Assembly (NCBI GenBank): GCA_963930185.1
Contig: CAWVLT010000002.1
Location: 1 to 64,000 of the forward strand
Reading direction: 5' to 3'
From: JAGZEG01 sp963930185
Lineage (GTDB): Bacteria > Actinomycetota > Coriobacteriia > Coriobacteriales > UMGS124
Length of the DNA: 64,000 nucleotides
Shown: in pieces, positions 42,923 through 51,905 of the stretch
Numbering within the stretch: position 1 is the first letter of the stretch
Layout of the letters: every line of letters begins with the position of its first letter
Position numbers and translations under genes: made by a program
Notes under the pieces: generated by a model
What the model was told of the DNA's origin: nothing
Database searches by the model: none
What the model saw: only the letters and a program-made list of their open reading frames with translations

Positions 42923-44380
42923 TCACCCCACCCGCATGGCCTCCTCGCCCGGACGGGTGGCCTCGCGCACACCCACCTCCAGCCCGAGCACCTCGTAGAG
43001 CTCCTCGCGGCTGTGGATCCCGATCTTCTCGTAGATGTGGCGCGTGTGGGCGCGCAACGTGCCCGGCGCGATGAGCAGGTTCTGGGCGATGGCCGCGGTG
43101 TCCTTGCCGCGGGCCAGCTCGCGCAGGACCTCGTCCTCCCGCGAGGTAAGCCGGTAGCGCTGCGTGACGGCGTCGCACGTCGAGGCGAGCAGGGCGTCTC
43201 GGCTCGCCGCCTGGTCGAGCGGCTGCCCCTCGAGGACCTTGATGCCCCAGCGCGAGGAGAGCTCCCGGCGGGAGAAGAGAAAGACGAACGAGGCCACCAG
43301 AAGCACGCAGATGATACCGGTCACCACCAGCGAGCCGGCGGAGTCGCCCGCAAGCGCGCCGATGCCGCCCGAGACCGCCCCGCCCACCAAGGTGAACGCC
43401 TGCATGGACTCGCGCGCCGCGTTCAGGGGAAGGATGGCCACGCCCGTCTGCCTGCACATGTCGTAGAGCATGAGGCCCACGAGAAAGCGCATGAGCGTGA
43501 AGCCGATGGAGATGAGGTACGAGGACGCCGCGGCGCCCAGCAGGCCCTCGGCCGGGATGAGCAGAAGCCCGCAGATCATCAGGGGCAGGGGCGCACGACA
43601 CAGCCGTGCTATGTCGAGGCGGCGCGGGAAGAAGTAGGCCGTGACGAAGATGATCCCCATGATGATGGCGGTGGACAGCGACGAGTGGCGCCCCGCGCCC
43701 GCCACGAAGGACTGCTGCTCCATGCCGTAGACGAACGAGAACACGGCCACCAGGGCAAGCAGCTTCCACGGGAGCTGGAACCTGGGGTAGCCCGCCTTCT
43801 GCCGGTCGTGTTCGGGAAGGGTGCCGCGCGCGGCGAGGACGCACGCGAGGGCCAGGACGGGCAGCACCAGCACGGCGACGACCGTCTGCGGCAGCTCGGC
43901 CCCCGCCAGGAAGAAGACGAGCACCGAGCTGAGCACGTTGGCGCCCGAGAGGTAGATGGCGATGCGCAGGATGCTCACGCCCGCAAGTACCTCGGCGCTC
44001 AGCAGCGAGCAGCTCATGAACGAGGCGCCGCCGACGAGCGCGGCGACCGAGCAAGCGCCAGACACCAGGGAACCCGGCATGAGCGGCTGCGCGACGAACG
44101 CGACCGACGCCACGAGCATCCCGGCAAGCGTGGCGGCGTAGGCCCAGCGCTTTTCGGAATACGGGACGAGCCGGCGGGCGAGGGCGAGCACGATCAGCGA
44201 GAACGCGACGTAGGCGACATCGAAGAGCGTGTGCGAGAGCACCGGGAGCGCAGGCATGCCCGAGTCGGGCCCCACGAAGATGATCGACAGCCATGCGCGT
44301 GCGAACGCCATCCCGAAGAAGGCGATCGACAGCGGACCCCATGGCAGGTGACACTTCTCATCATCTCTCATGCTGTCCAT
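42923..44380 (-). CDS. membrane-spanning LuxR regulator (C)
   Basis: 485 residues, about twelve membrane helices then a LuxR domain (about 405-465, LTSREDEVLRELARGKDTAAI and IAPGTLRAHTRHIYEKI). The ATG at 44380 has no ribosome site, and a TATAAT on the minus strand (44384-44379) overlaps it, so a leaderless start at the ATG 44371 is plausible. It lies downstream of flavoprotein 4 in the same direction and is closely similar to LuxR D, for example AGAGRHSSLSTAI versus AGAGQHASLSTAI. Confidence 0.9.
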   Translation of the reverse strand: MDSMRDDEKCHLPWGPLSIAFFGMAFARAWLSIIFVGPDSGMPALPVLSHTLFDVAYVAFSLIVLALARRLVPYSEKRWAYAATLAGMLVASVAFVAQPLMPGSLVSGACSVAALVGGASFMSCSLLSAEVLAGVSILRIAIYLSGANVLSSVLVFFLAGAELPQTVVAVLVLPVLALACVLAARGTLPEHDRQKAGYPRFQLPWKLLALVAVFSFVYGMEQQSFVAGAGRHSSLSTAIIMGIIFVTAYFFPRRLDIARLCRAPLPLMICGLLLIPAEGLLGAAASSYLISIGFTLMRFLVGLMLYDMCRQTGVAILPLNAARESMQAFTLVGGAVSGGIGALAGDSAGSLVVTGIICVLLVASFVFLFSRRELSSRWGIKVLEGQPLDQAASRDALLASTCDAVTQRYRLTSREDEVLRELARGKDTAAIAQNLLIAPGTLRAHTRHIYEKIGIHSREELYEVLGLEVGVREATRPGEEAMRVG

Positions 44381-44407
44381 TATACGGCATCGCCCCGTCG
44401 GTGAGGC

Positions 44408-44466
44408 AAAAGACGCAGAAGGGGGCCAGGGCGACACGCGTCACGCGCGCATCGTCCCGGCCCCCT
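44408..44466 (-). terminator. probable terminator of flavoprotein 4
   Basis: GGGGGCC / GGCCCCC arms (44459-44465 / 44421-44427) with a larger loop, followed on the minus strand by TTCTGCGTCTTTT. It sits between the flavoprotein and the LuxR C start. Confidence 0.6.
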
Positions 44467-44575
44467 GCCTTCTCGCCTACGTCCGCCCCATAGGCGTCAT
44501 GTCGACGACGCACCGACGTTCCCTGGCGCCCCGGCGACGTGGTGCCCCGGAAGCGCGGAACGCGAGACCGCCGAC

Positions 44576-46198
44576 CTACAGGCTCGCCACGTAGCGGCCG
44601 GTGACGTAGCCGCTCGTGATGGCGCGGCCGATGGACAGGCCCTCGATGTCCATGGGGTAGTCAACGCCGCCGTAGAACTGGCCCGAGGCGTTGCCCACGG
44701 CGAAGAAGCCGGGGATGGGGTTGTTCTCGGCGTCGAGGCACTGCTGGTTGGCGTCGACCTTCAGGCCGCCGAGGATGGCAGGCAGGCTGTTGGCGCCGCG
44801 CGGGATGGCGTAGAACGGCCCCTGCTCGATGGCCACCAGGTAGTCGGCGCGCTTGCCGAACTCCGAGTCGGCACCGGTGGCGCACAGCTCGTTGTAGTGG
44901 TTGATGGAGTCGACGATGGTCTGCTCGTCGATGGGCTCCAGGCCCCACTCCTGCTCGACGATGTAGGCGTTGATGTTGGCCGCGAGCTCCTCGAAGGTCT
45001 CGCCAGTCACGAACTGGCTCTCGTCAGGCATCTTCATGTTGCCCACGGAGAGCTGGACCTCGCCGGGATACTGCTCGACCCAGCCCTCGGCGATCTCGCG
45101 CCAGTTGGCGGGCACGATGGAGAAGAACTTGGCCGCGAAGGAGTTCTCGTAGTTGTACTCGGCCAGGTAGTCGCGCACCAGGTTGTTGAGGTAGGCAAAG
45201 CTCAGGGCCTCGTTCATGAAGCGCTCGCCGTGGATGTTGAGGTTGAGGAACGGCACCTGGACGCGCGTGAGGGCGCCGCCGCCATGGACCATCTTGCTGT
45301 GGTTGATCGGAACCATCTGGGCGCCGGCCCACATGCCCATGCACATGCCGCTGCCGTCGCGCACCAGGGTGCCCAGCTGGAAGCCGCGCACGTCAGGGCA
45401 GTAGTAGTTGCGCATCTCCTCGTTGCCCGAGTAGTCGCCCGCGGCCATGATGACGGCCCTGGTGGCGGAGAACAGCTCGTAGGCGCCGTCGGCGTTCTGG
45501 CAGATGACGCCGGTCACCGCGCCGTCCTCGGAGGTCTGCAGCTGCACGGCGGGCATGCTGTAGAAGAACTCCACGCCGTCGGAAGCGAGCTGGGTGGCGA
45601 TGGCGGCCGCGGCGGCGTTGTGCGCGCCGTCCACGTGGTTGTAGGTGTTGGCGTGCAGGTAGAACGTGTAGCCGTTGTACTCCTTCTGGGAGTCGTAGGG
45701 CTTGGACTCCACGCCATTGGCGGCGGCGGTGTCGGCCCACCAGTGGATGGCCTCGTGCGAGTTGTGCGCCCAGGCCTCGAGCAGGTCGCGGTTGGAGCGG
45801 TAGGCATTCTTCTCGAGCATGAAGGCCACGCACGCCTGCACGCCGGCCTCGTCGGTCTTGTCTAGGTCGACCGATGCGCCCATGTTGCCCGTGGTGAGCG
45901 GGGTGTCGATGTTCTGGACGACGGCGACGCTGCAGCCGCCCTCCTGGGCGGTGTGGGCAGCGGAGAGGCCCGACTCGCCGGCACCGATGACCACGACGTC
46001 GTACTCGTGGGTCTGGGCAAACTCGGTGATGGGCTCGGGCTTCACCAGGAAGCTGGGGATGGAGGGGTCGGCCGCGGCCTCCTCGGCGGCGACGGCATGC
46101 GTGAGGGGCATGGCGGCTGCGGCGGCGATGCCGGCGGCCGCGACGCCACCGGCGGCGAGCAGGCTCCTGCGGGTGATGGTGGGGTTCATGGTGCTCAT
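44576..46198 (-). CDS. Tat-exported FAD fumarate-reductase-like flavoprotein (4)
   Basis: 540 residues. Tat signal ITRRSLLAAGGVAAAG; FAD motif VVVIGAGESGL (72-77); GERFMNEA; C-terminal GFFAVGNASGQFYGG. AAAGGA eight bases upstream fixes the ATG. Strongly similar to flavoprotein 5 throughout, including an almost identical N-terminal stretch (PLTHAVAAEEAA, IPSFLVKPEPITEFAQT). Divergent from the MFS transporter; followed by LuxR C. Substrate unknown, but the pair with the transporter suggests uptake or exchange of related compounds (inference). Confidence 0.93.
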   Translation of the reverse strand: MSTMNPTITRRSLLAAGGVAAAGIAAAAAMPLTHAVAAEEAAADPSIPSFLVKPEPITEFAQTHEYDVVVIGAGESGLSAAHTAQEGGCSVAVVQNIDTPLTTGNMGASVDLDKTDEAGVQACVAFMLEKNAYRSNRDLLEAWAHNSHEAIHWWADTAAANGVESKPYDSQKEYNGYTFYLHANTYNHVDGAHNAAAAAIATQLASDGVEFFYSMPAVQLQTSEDGAVTGVICQNADGAYELFSATRAVIMAAGDYSGNEEMRNYYCPDVRGFQLGTLVRDGSGMCMGMWAGAQMVPINHSKMVHGGGALTRVQVPFLNLNIHGERFMNEALSFAYLNNLVRDYLAEYNYENSFAAKFFSIVPANWREIAEGWVEQYPGEVQLSVGNMKMPDESQFVTGETFEELAANINAYIVEQEWGLEPIDEQTIVDSINHYNELCATGADSEFGKRADYLVAIEQGPFYAIPRGANSLPAILGGLKVDANQQCLDAENNPIPGFFAVGNASGQFYGGVDYPMDIEGLSIGRAITSGYVTGRYVASL

Positions 46199-46843
46199 GG
46201 GGATGTCCTTTCTTGACTCCGCTTACGACTGGACAACTGACTCACGAAAAGGCATATGCGAGGCGATGCGACGACTCAGCCGCGCCGGCCGCCTCGAACG
46301 CCTCACAGCATGCACCAGATGCGCAGCGAGGGCATCTGCCGGCGTGCTTATCTTGATAAGCAGCCTGTAAGCACGCGAGATACCTGCGGCTTTCTGCCGG
46401 TGCGACACGGGTGCCATCCACCGCGACGCACATGCCATCCCCATGGCGCGTATGCGTCGCGCGCCTCGTCCCCAGGCCGAGTGTCGACCGAATTCAACGT
46501 AAGAGGGCCTCCGCGACGTTGAAATCGGTCGACACGCACCTTCGACACGCACCCTCGCCACGCCCTCGACGGCCTTCGACAGCAGCCCCCATCGGCAACC
46601 GTGGCTCGGGAAGCTGACGAGTCATGGAGTTTCCATGGACGGCAGAGAATGTCAGCAGCACGGACGAGCGGCAAGGAATTGGGAGGCCAACGAAGATGGG
46701 TAAGCTTCCACCAGCAGGCAGGGCGAAGAGGCCCTGAGACATCGCAAGCCACGCTGTTTGTCCACATGCACAATGCGCCCGGACGCGCACGCTGCCTAGC
46801 CGGGTGGAAGTACGTACCAGATATGCACGAAAAGGAAGGCCGT
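46199..46843. promoter_or_regulatory. divergent control region, flavoprotein 4 / MFS transporter
   Basis: 645 bases without a supportable gene. It contains a 20-bp inverted repeat (46481-46500 / 46516-46535) and several short CGACACGCACC direct repeats just to its right. Promoters for both genes should lie here. Confidence 0.55.
46481..46535. repeat. 20-bp near-perfect inverted repeat
   Basis: GTGTCGACCGAATTCAACGT (46481-46500) and ACGTTGAAATCGGTCGACAC (46516-46535) match with one mismatch; 15-base spacer. No T-run, so an operator is more likely than a terminator. Confidence 0.7.
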
Positions 46844-48166
46844 ATGTCCCTGATGAAGAGCCTGCGGGCGCTCCCTCGCACCGCGCTGTGCCTGATCGCC
46901 CTGAGGTTCATGCTGTACCTGGGCGTGCAGGCCTCGTACTTCATAGGCGTGATGGGAACCATCACCTTCCAGATGGGCGGCAACGCCACGGTGCTCGCCG
47001 TGTCGGTGGGCATCCTGAACCTCGCCCAGCTCATCGGCAGCTTCGCGGGCGGAGCGCTGCTTGACGCCGTGGGCCCCAAGCGCCACTTCGCCATCGCCCT
47101 TGCGTGCCTGGTGACCTCGTGCGTGCTGTTCCAGGTGATCCCCGCCTCAACCGCCAGCATGATCGGCATCGGCGCCGTGTTCGGCATGTCGTTTGGCCTG
47201 TGCGAGGTCATCAGCCGCGCCTACCCCGCCTACATCACCGACGACCCCGTGCAGCTCAAGCACATCAACTCGCTCATGTCCACGGCCTCCAACCTCGCCG
47301 TCGTCGTGGGCCCGCTGGTGGGCGGCGCCATCACCACCGTCGCCCCCACGCAGACGGTGTTCCTCTTCGCCCTGGCCAGTGCGCTGCTCTCCATCATCCC
47401 CTCCCTGGGCTTCAGGCCCTCGCGCGACCCGCAGGCGGAGCTTGCGGCGCGGCTGGCCGCCGAGGCCGACGCCGAGGGCCCCGAAGCCGACGGCTCCGGG
47501 CATGGCGGCACGGGCCGCGGCGGCAAGGCGTCCATCATCGACGGGTTCCGCACGACGTTCGGCATGCCCACGCTGAACCTGCTGTTCTGGGTGGGCGTGC
47601 TCTCGTACTTCGGCTTCGGCGCGTTCGACCCGCTCGAGTCGCTGTACTACCGCGACGTGCTGCACGTGGGCGTGGAGTGGATGGGCTGGCTCTCCAGCGC
47701 CGTGGGCCTGGGCTGCGTGATCGGCTCGGTGCTCGTGCTGCGCCTGCCGCAGCGCCACGTCAACATCCGCTCGCTCATGTGGGTGCTCTTCCTCATGGGG
47801 CTGGGCTGCCTGGTGTACGTGGGCACCGACAAGGTCGCCGTGGCCCTGGCGGGACAGGTCATCCTGGGCATCGCCTTTGGCGTGCTCGGGCCGCTGGAGA
47901 ACACCCTCATCCAGACGCACGCGCCGCTCGAGATGCTGGGCAGGGTGAACTCGGTCATGGGAGCGGGATATGTGTCCTCGGGCGTCATCCCCCTGTTCCT
48001 GGCGCCCGGGCTGGCCGCCGCCTTCGGCGTGCAGGGCGTGCTCATCGGTGCGAGCTGCATGGTGGCGGTGTTCCCGCTGATCTGCATGGTGACCATGCGC
48101 AAGCGCATCTCCGCGCTGGTGGCCGAGGAGCGCGAGAAGAAGCTCACGATCGACGTGGACGAGTAG
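46844..48166 (+). CDS. MFS transporter
   Basis: 440 residues, about twelve helices in two halves joined by a central charged loop (Gly/Glu-rich, about residues 190-230). The loop 2-3 motif is GGALLDAVGPKRHF, a variant of the MFS signature. AAAGGAAGG about five bases upstream fixes the ATG at 46844. It lies between two duplicated regulator-flavoprotein modules and may move their substrate or product (inference). No substrate can be named. Confidence 0.92.
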   Translation: MSLMKSLRALPRTALCLIALRFMLYLGVQASYFIGVMGTITFQMGGNATVLAVSVGILNLAQLIGSFAGGALLDAVGPKRHFAIALACLVTSCVLFQVIPASTASMIGIGAVFGMSFGLCEVISRAYPAYITDDPVQLKHINSLMSTASNLAVVVGPLVGGAITTVAPTQTVFLFALASALLSIIPSLGFRPSRDPQAELAARLAAEADAEGPEADGSGHGGTGRGGKASIIDGFRTTFGMPTLNLLFWVGVLSYFGFGAFDPLESLYYRDVLHVGVEWMGWLSSAVGLGCVIGSVLVLRLPQRHVNIRSLMWVLFLMGLGCLVYVGTDKVAVALAGQVILGIAFGVLGPLENTLIQTHAPLEMLGRVNSVMGAGYVSSGVIPLFLAPGLAAAFGVQGVLIGASCMVAVFPLICMVTMRKRISALVAEEREKKLTIDVDE

Positions 48167-48251
48167 GCGCCCTGGCCCCCGTCACAGCTCGTCGCGACCT
48201 GTCACGACCTGTCACGAGCGACCGGGCGGCCTTTGCGGGCGCGCGCGTCGC

Positions 48252-49703
48252 TCACCTCTCGCCGGCGGAGTACTCCCCCGACCGCTCCCCTATGCCCAGC
48301 AGCTCGTAGAGTTCCTCACGCGTGTGGATGTCCATCTTCTCGTAGATGTGGCGGGTGTGGGCCTTGAGGGTGCCCGGCGCGATGAGCAGGTTCTGCGCGA
48401 TGGCCGAGGTCTCCTTGCGGCTCGCCAGCTCGCGCAGCACCTCGTCCTCCCGCGCGGTGAGGCCGTAGGCGCGGGACAGCTCATCGCAGCGCGCGGCCAG
48501 CTGGTCGGCCCGCTGCCCCTCCTCCCCCAGCGACGGCTCGCTGAGCACCCTGATGCCCCAGCGCGACTCGAGTTCGCGCTCGGAGAACAGCAGGAAGAAC
48601 GAGACCACCAGCAGCACGCAGGTGAGGATCGAGACCACAAGGGTCGCCGTCTCGTGGCTGGGGACGAGCGCGTTCAAGGCGCGCGAGGAGTAGTTACCCA
48701 GCACGATGAACAGCTGCATGGCGTTGGTCGCCGCCATGAGCGGAAGCACGGCCACGCCCGTGCGCTTGCTCATGTCGTAGAGCAGAACGCCCACGAGCAT
48801 CGAGACGAGCGTATAGCCGATGGAGACCAGATACGACGAGGCGACGTTGCCCAGGATGCCCTCGGCCGGCACCAGCAGCAGCCCGCACAGCATGATGGGC
48901 ATGGGCAGGCGGCAGAGCTTCGCGATGTCGATGCGATCGGAGAAGAAGTACGCGAGCACGAACACCACGCCCGCCACGATGGCGGTGGACAGCGACGCGT
49001 GCTGGCCGGCACCGGCGGCAAGCGAGGCCTGGCGCAGCCCGTAGGCAAATGAGAACACCGCTATCAGCGCGACGAGCTTCCAGGGAAACGAGTAGCGCGG
49101 GTAGCGGGCGGGCTGCCTGTCCGACGTGGGGAGGGCGACGTACGCGGCGTGCACGAGAAGCACCGCCCCCACCGGAAGGACGAACAGGGCGAAGGCCATG
49201 CGCGGTGCGTCGCACGCTTGCAGAATCCACGCCATGCACGACGATATCACGCGGCTGCCCGACAGGTACAAGACGATGCGCAAAATGCTCACGCCAGCAA
49301 AGAACTCGGCGTTGAGCAGCAGGAAGCACGCATAGCCCACCCCACCGATGACTGAGGTGGCAACCGACGCCGCCGTGGACACCCCCGTCGTGGGCCAGAG
49401 CCCGTAGAGCCCCGCGCAGAAGGCAAGCGAGGCAGCGAGCATGCCGCCCAACGCCAGGGCCTGCGCCCAGCGCCTCTCCGAGAGAGGCACGATCCGGCGC
49501 GCGAGCAGGGCGAGCGCCACGTTCAAAGCGCAGAAGCCCCAGTCAAACACGTCGTGGGGAAACGGCAGGGCAAACGTGCCCGATCCGGGCTGGATGAAGA
49601 CGAGCGACACCCACGTCCGGGCAAAGGCGACGCCCAGAAGGGCGATCGGCGCCGAACTGGCGGACAGTCGTACATGACGGATGAACCCCTGTGTCTGCTC
49701 CAT
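48252..49703 (-). CDS. membrane-spanning LuxR regulator (D)
   Basis: 483 residues, twelve or so membrane helices plus LuxR domain (about 410-470, LTAREDEVLRELASRKETSAI and IAPGTLKAHTRHIYEKM). Start at ATG 49703: no ribosome site, but a TACCAT -10-like box lies six to seven bases upstream, so it may be leaderless; a TTG further upstream is possible. Close paralogue of LuxR C. Downstream of flavoprotein 5 in the same direction. Confidence 0.9.
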   Translation of the reverse strand: MEQTQGFIRHVRLSASSAPIALLGVAFARTWVSLVFIQPGSGTFALPFPHDVFDWGFCALNVALALLARRIVPLSERRWAQALALGGMLAASLAFCAGLYGLWPTTGVSTAASVATSVIGGVGYACFLLLNAEFFAGVSILRIVLYLSGSRVISSCMAWILQACDAPRMAFALFVLPVGAVLLVHAAYVALPTSDRQPARYPRYSFPWKLVALIAVFSFAYGLRQASLAAGAGQHASLSTAIVAGVVFVLAYFFSDRIDIAKLCRLPMPIMLCGLLLVPAEGILGNVASSYLVSIGYTLVSMLVGVLLYDMSKRTGVAVLPLMAATNAMQLFIVLGNYSSRALNALVPSHETATLVVSILTCVLLVVSFFLLFSERELESRWGIRVLSEPSLGEEGQRADQLAARCDELSRAYGLTAREDEVLRELASRKETSAIAQNLLIAPGTLKAHTRHIYEKMDIHTREELYELLGIGERSGEYSAGER

Positions 49704-49740
49704 GCGTCTATGGTACGCCAATTCGCACGCAGAAAGGGCC

Positions 49741-49770
49741 GGGCTCCGCAGATTTTTGTCTGCGAAGCCC
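49741..49770 (-). terminator. hairpin between flavoprotein 5 and LuxR D
   Basis: GGGCT-CGCAGA pairs with TCTGCG-AGCCC (49741-49752 / 49759-49770) with an AT loop, followed on the minus strand by GGCCCTTTCTG. Probable terminator of the flavoprotein; it is also immediately upstream of the LuxR D promoter. Confidence 0.6.
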
Positions 49771-49837
49771 AGTCCCTCGGCAAGGCTGTCCCGTGATCAG
49801 GCGCGACCGCATCGGCCGCGACCGCGACAGGAGAGCC

Positions 49838-51469
49838 TTACAGGCCGGCGACGTAACGGCCCACGACGTAGCCCGAGGTCACCGCGCGGCCGATGGACAG
49901 GCCCTCGATGTTCATCGGGTAGTCAACGCCACCGAAGAACTGGCCGGCGGCGTTGCCGGCGGCGTACAGGCCCTCGATGGGCTGCATGTCGATGTTGAGG
50001 CACTGGCCGTTGCCGTCGCACATCAGGCCGGAGAGGATGGCGGGCACGCCGTTGCTGCCGCGCGGCACGGCGTAGTAGGGGGCGGAGTCGATCGGCACCA
50101 TGTACATGGGGTTCTTGCCGAAGTCGTCATCCTCGCCCTTGGCGCACAGCTCGTTGTAGCGCGTCACCTCGTCCACCAGGGTCTGCGGGTCGATGTGCTC
50201 CACGCCCCACTCGTTCTCGTCGATGTAGGCGTTGATGGCTTCGGCCAGACCCTCCAGGGTGTCGGCCTGCAGCCAGGAGCTGGGGTCGACGTCGCGGTAG
50301 GCGTTGTGCGTCGAAATCTCGTAGGGGTTGGCCGCCGACCAGTCCTCCACGTAGTCCTGCCAGTTGTTGGGCACGATCGACCAGATCTTGGCGGCATTGG
50401 AGTTGGTGAAGCCGGTCTGGGCGATGTACTTGCGGCCGTAGTTGTTGAGGTAGCCCATGCGGCCGCCGCAGTTCTCGTCCATGAAGCGATGGCCGGTGGT
50501 GTCCAGGAACAGGAACGGCATCTCCAGACGCACGGGCGAGCCCTCGCCGTGGATCATCTTGGTGTGCGTCGGGGGCACGAGCACAGCGCCGGCCCACATG
50601 CCCATGGCGTAGCCGCTGCCGTCGCGCAGCATGACGCTGTCGTTGAAGCCGCGGATGTCGGGGCAGTAGTACTCGCGCATCTCCTTGTTGCCCGAGTAGT
50701 CGCCCGTGCACATGATGACGCCCTTGCTCGCGGTGAGCAGGACGTTGTTGCCGTCGGCGTCGGTGCCGATGACGCCGGTCACGCGACCTGACTCGTCGGT
50801 CTGCAGCTGGACGGCGGGCGTGTTGAAGTAGAAGTCGCAGCCGGCCTCCTGCTCCTGCTGGCAGATCACCTGGGCGGCGTCGTTGTGGGCGCCGGCGCAG
50901 TGGAAGTAGGTATTGGCGTGCAGGTAGATGTCATAGCCGTTGTAGTTGAGCACGGTGTCGTAGGGCTGGGACTCCACGCCGCCCTCGGCCGCGGCGTCGG
51001 CCCACCAGGCCAGGGCCTCCTGGGAGTTGCGGGCCCACGACTCCACCAGGTCGCGGTCGGAGCGAAAGTCGCTCTTCCAGTTAATGAACGACACGCAGGC
51101 CTGGATGCCGGCCTCGCTGGTCTTGGTGACGTCGACGCTTGCGGCCATGTTGCCGGTGGTGAAGGCCGTGTCGGTGTTCTGCAGGCAGGCAACCTTGGCG
51201 CCAGCCTCCAGGGCGGTGTGGATGGCGGACAGGCCGGCCTCGCCGGCACCAACGACGACCACGTCGTAGTCGTAGGTCTGCGCGAACTCGGTGATGGGCT
51301 CGGGCTTCACCAGAAAGCTCGGGATCATGGGGTTGGCGGCTGCCTCCTCAGCGGCAACGGCGTGCGTGAGGGGCATGGCGCTGGCGGCGATGCCGGCGGC
51401 GGCGACGCCCGCGGCGCCCTTGATGAGGTCGCGGCGGTTGATAGATGCGGAAGATGCCTGTGCGGTCAT
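49838..51469 (-). CDS. Tat-exported FAD fumarate-reductase-like flavoprotein (5)
   Basis: 543 residues. Tat signal INRRDLIKGAAGVAAAG; FAD motif VVVVGAGEAGL (74-79); GHRFMDEN replaces the usual GxRFxNE; C-terminal GLYAAGNAAGQFFGG. ATG at 51469 with AAAGGA upstream. Paralogue of flavoprotein 4 by N-terminus and many internal blocks (MWAGA, DYPMNIEGLSIGRA). The substrate pocket differs around residues 260-330, so the two may act on different but related acceptors (inference). Confidence 0.93.
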   Translation of the reverse strand: MTAQASSASINRRDLIKGAAGVAAAGIAASAMPLTHAVAAEEAAANPMIPSFLVKPEPITEFAQTYDYDVVVVGAGEAGLSAIHTALEAGAKVACLQNTDTAFTTGNMAASVDVTKTSEAGIQACVSFINWKSDFRSDRDLVESWARNSQEALAWWADAAAEGGVESQPYDTVLNYNGYDIYLHANTYFHCAGAHNDAAQVICQQEQEAGCDFYFNTPAVQLQTDESGRVTGVIGTDADGNNVLLTASKGVIMCTGDYSGNKEMREYYCPDIRGFNDSVMLRDGSGYAMGMWAGAVLVPPTHTKMIHGEGSPVRLEMPFLFLDTTGHRFMDENCGGRMGYLNNYGRKYIAQTGFTNSNAAKIWSIVPNNWQDYVEDWSAANPYEISTHNAYRDVDPSSWLQADTLEGLAEAINAYIDENEWGVEHIDPQTLVDEVTRYNELCAKGEDDDFGKNPMYMVPIDSAPYYAVPRGSNGVPAILSGLMCDGNGQCLNIDMQPIEGLYAAGNAAGQFFGGVDYPMNIEGLSIGRAVTSGYVVGRYVAGL

Positions 51470-51905
51470 GCGATCGTTCCTTTCCATACGTGTCCGTAGC
51501 GCGCCGGGCGTCCGGCGCAACACAACGGCTCCCATCATGGCCACAGACGCCGCATCGCGCATCTACCGCGCGGTTTATCCTTCTAAACCCGGGATAAACC
51601 TGGATCGTGAGCTGGGGTGATGCAAGGCTGGTCATCTCGTTGCGCATGAAACTCCCCAGTGCGCGCTTCATGTCGCAGAATGGCATTTTTCACCGAGGTT
51701 GTACGATCAGAAGGCACAGGCAACTCGTCTGCTTCGAGAGGACGCGGCACAGAGCGTATAGCAACGAAGAATTACCTGCACTTTTTGTTCTTGACAGATG
51801 CGGACAAAGGAGAGGTTCGTGGTGATGTCATGCAACCTCGGCCTTTTTTGTCGCTAGAGAGGCAAAACCACGCACAGGCCCGCGCGCAGGCACACAGAGC
51901 CTTGG
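51470..51905. promoter_or_regulatory. control region of flavoprotein 5
   Basis: 436 bases, no gene. Holds a 9-bp perfect inverted repeat (51572-51580 / 51592-51600) about 105 bases upstream of the flavoprotein, an AGAATGGCATTTTT motif at 51677-51690, and ACCTGCACTTTTT at 51774-51786, which recurs at 60377-60389. Confidence 0.55.
51572..51600. promoter_or_regulatory. candidate operator dyad of flavoprotein 5
   Basis: GGTTTATCC and GGATAAACC, perfect arms of nine bases with an 11-base spacer, about 105 bases before the gene start. Confidence 0.55.
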
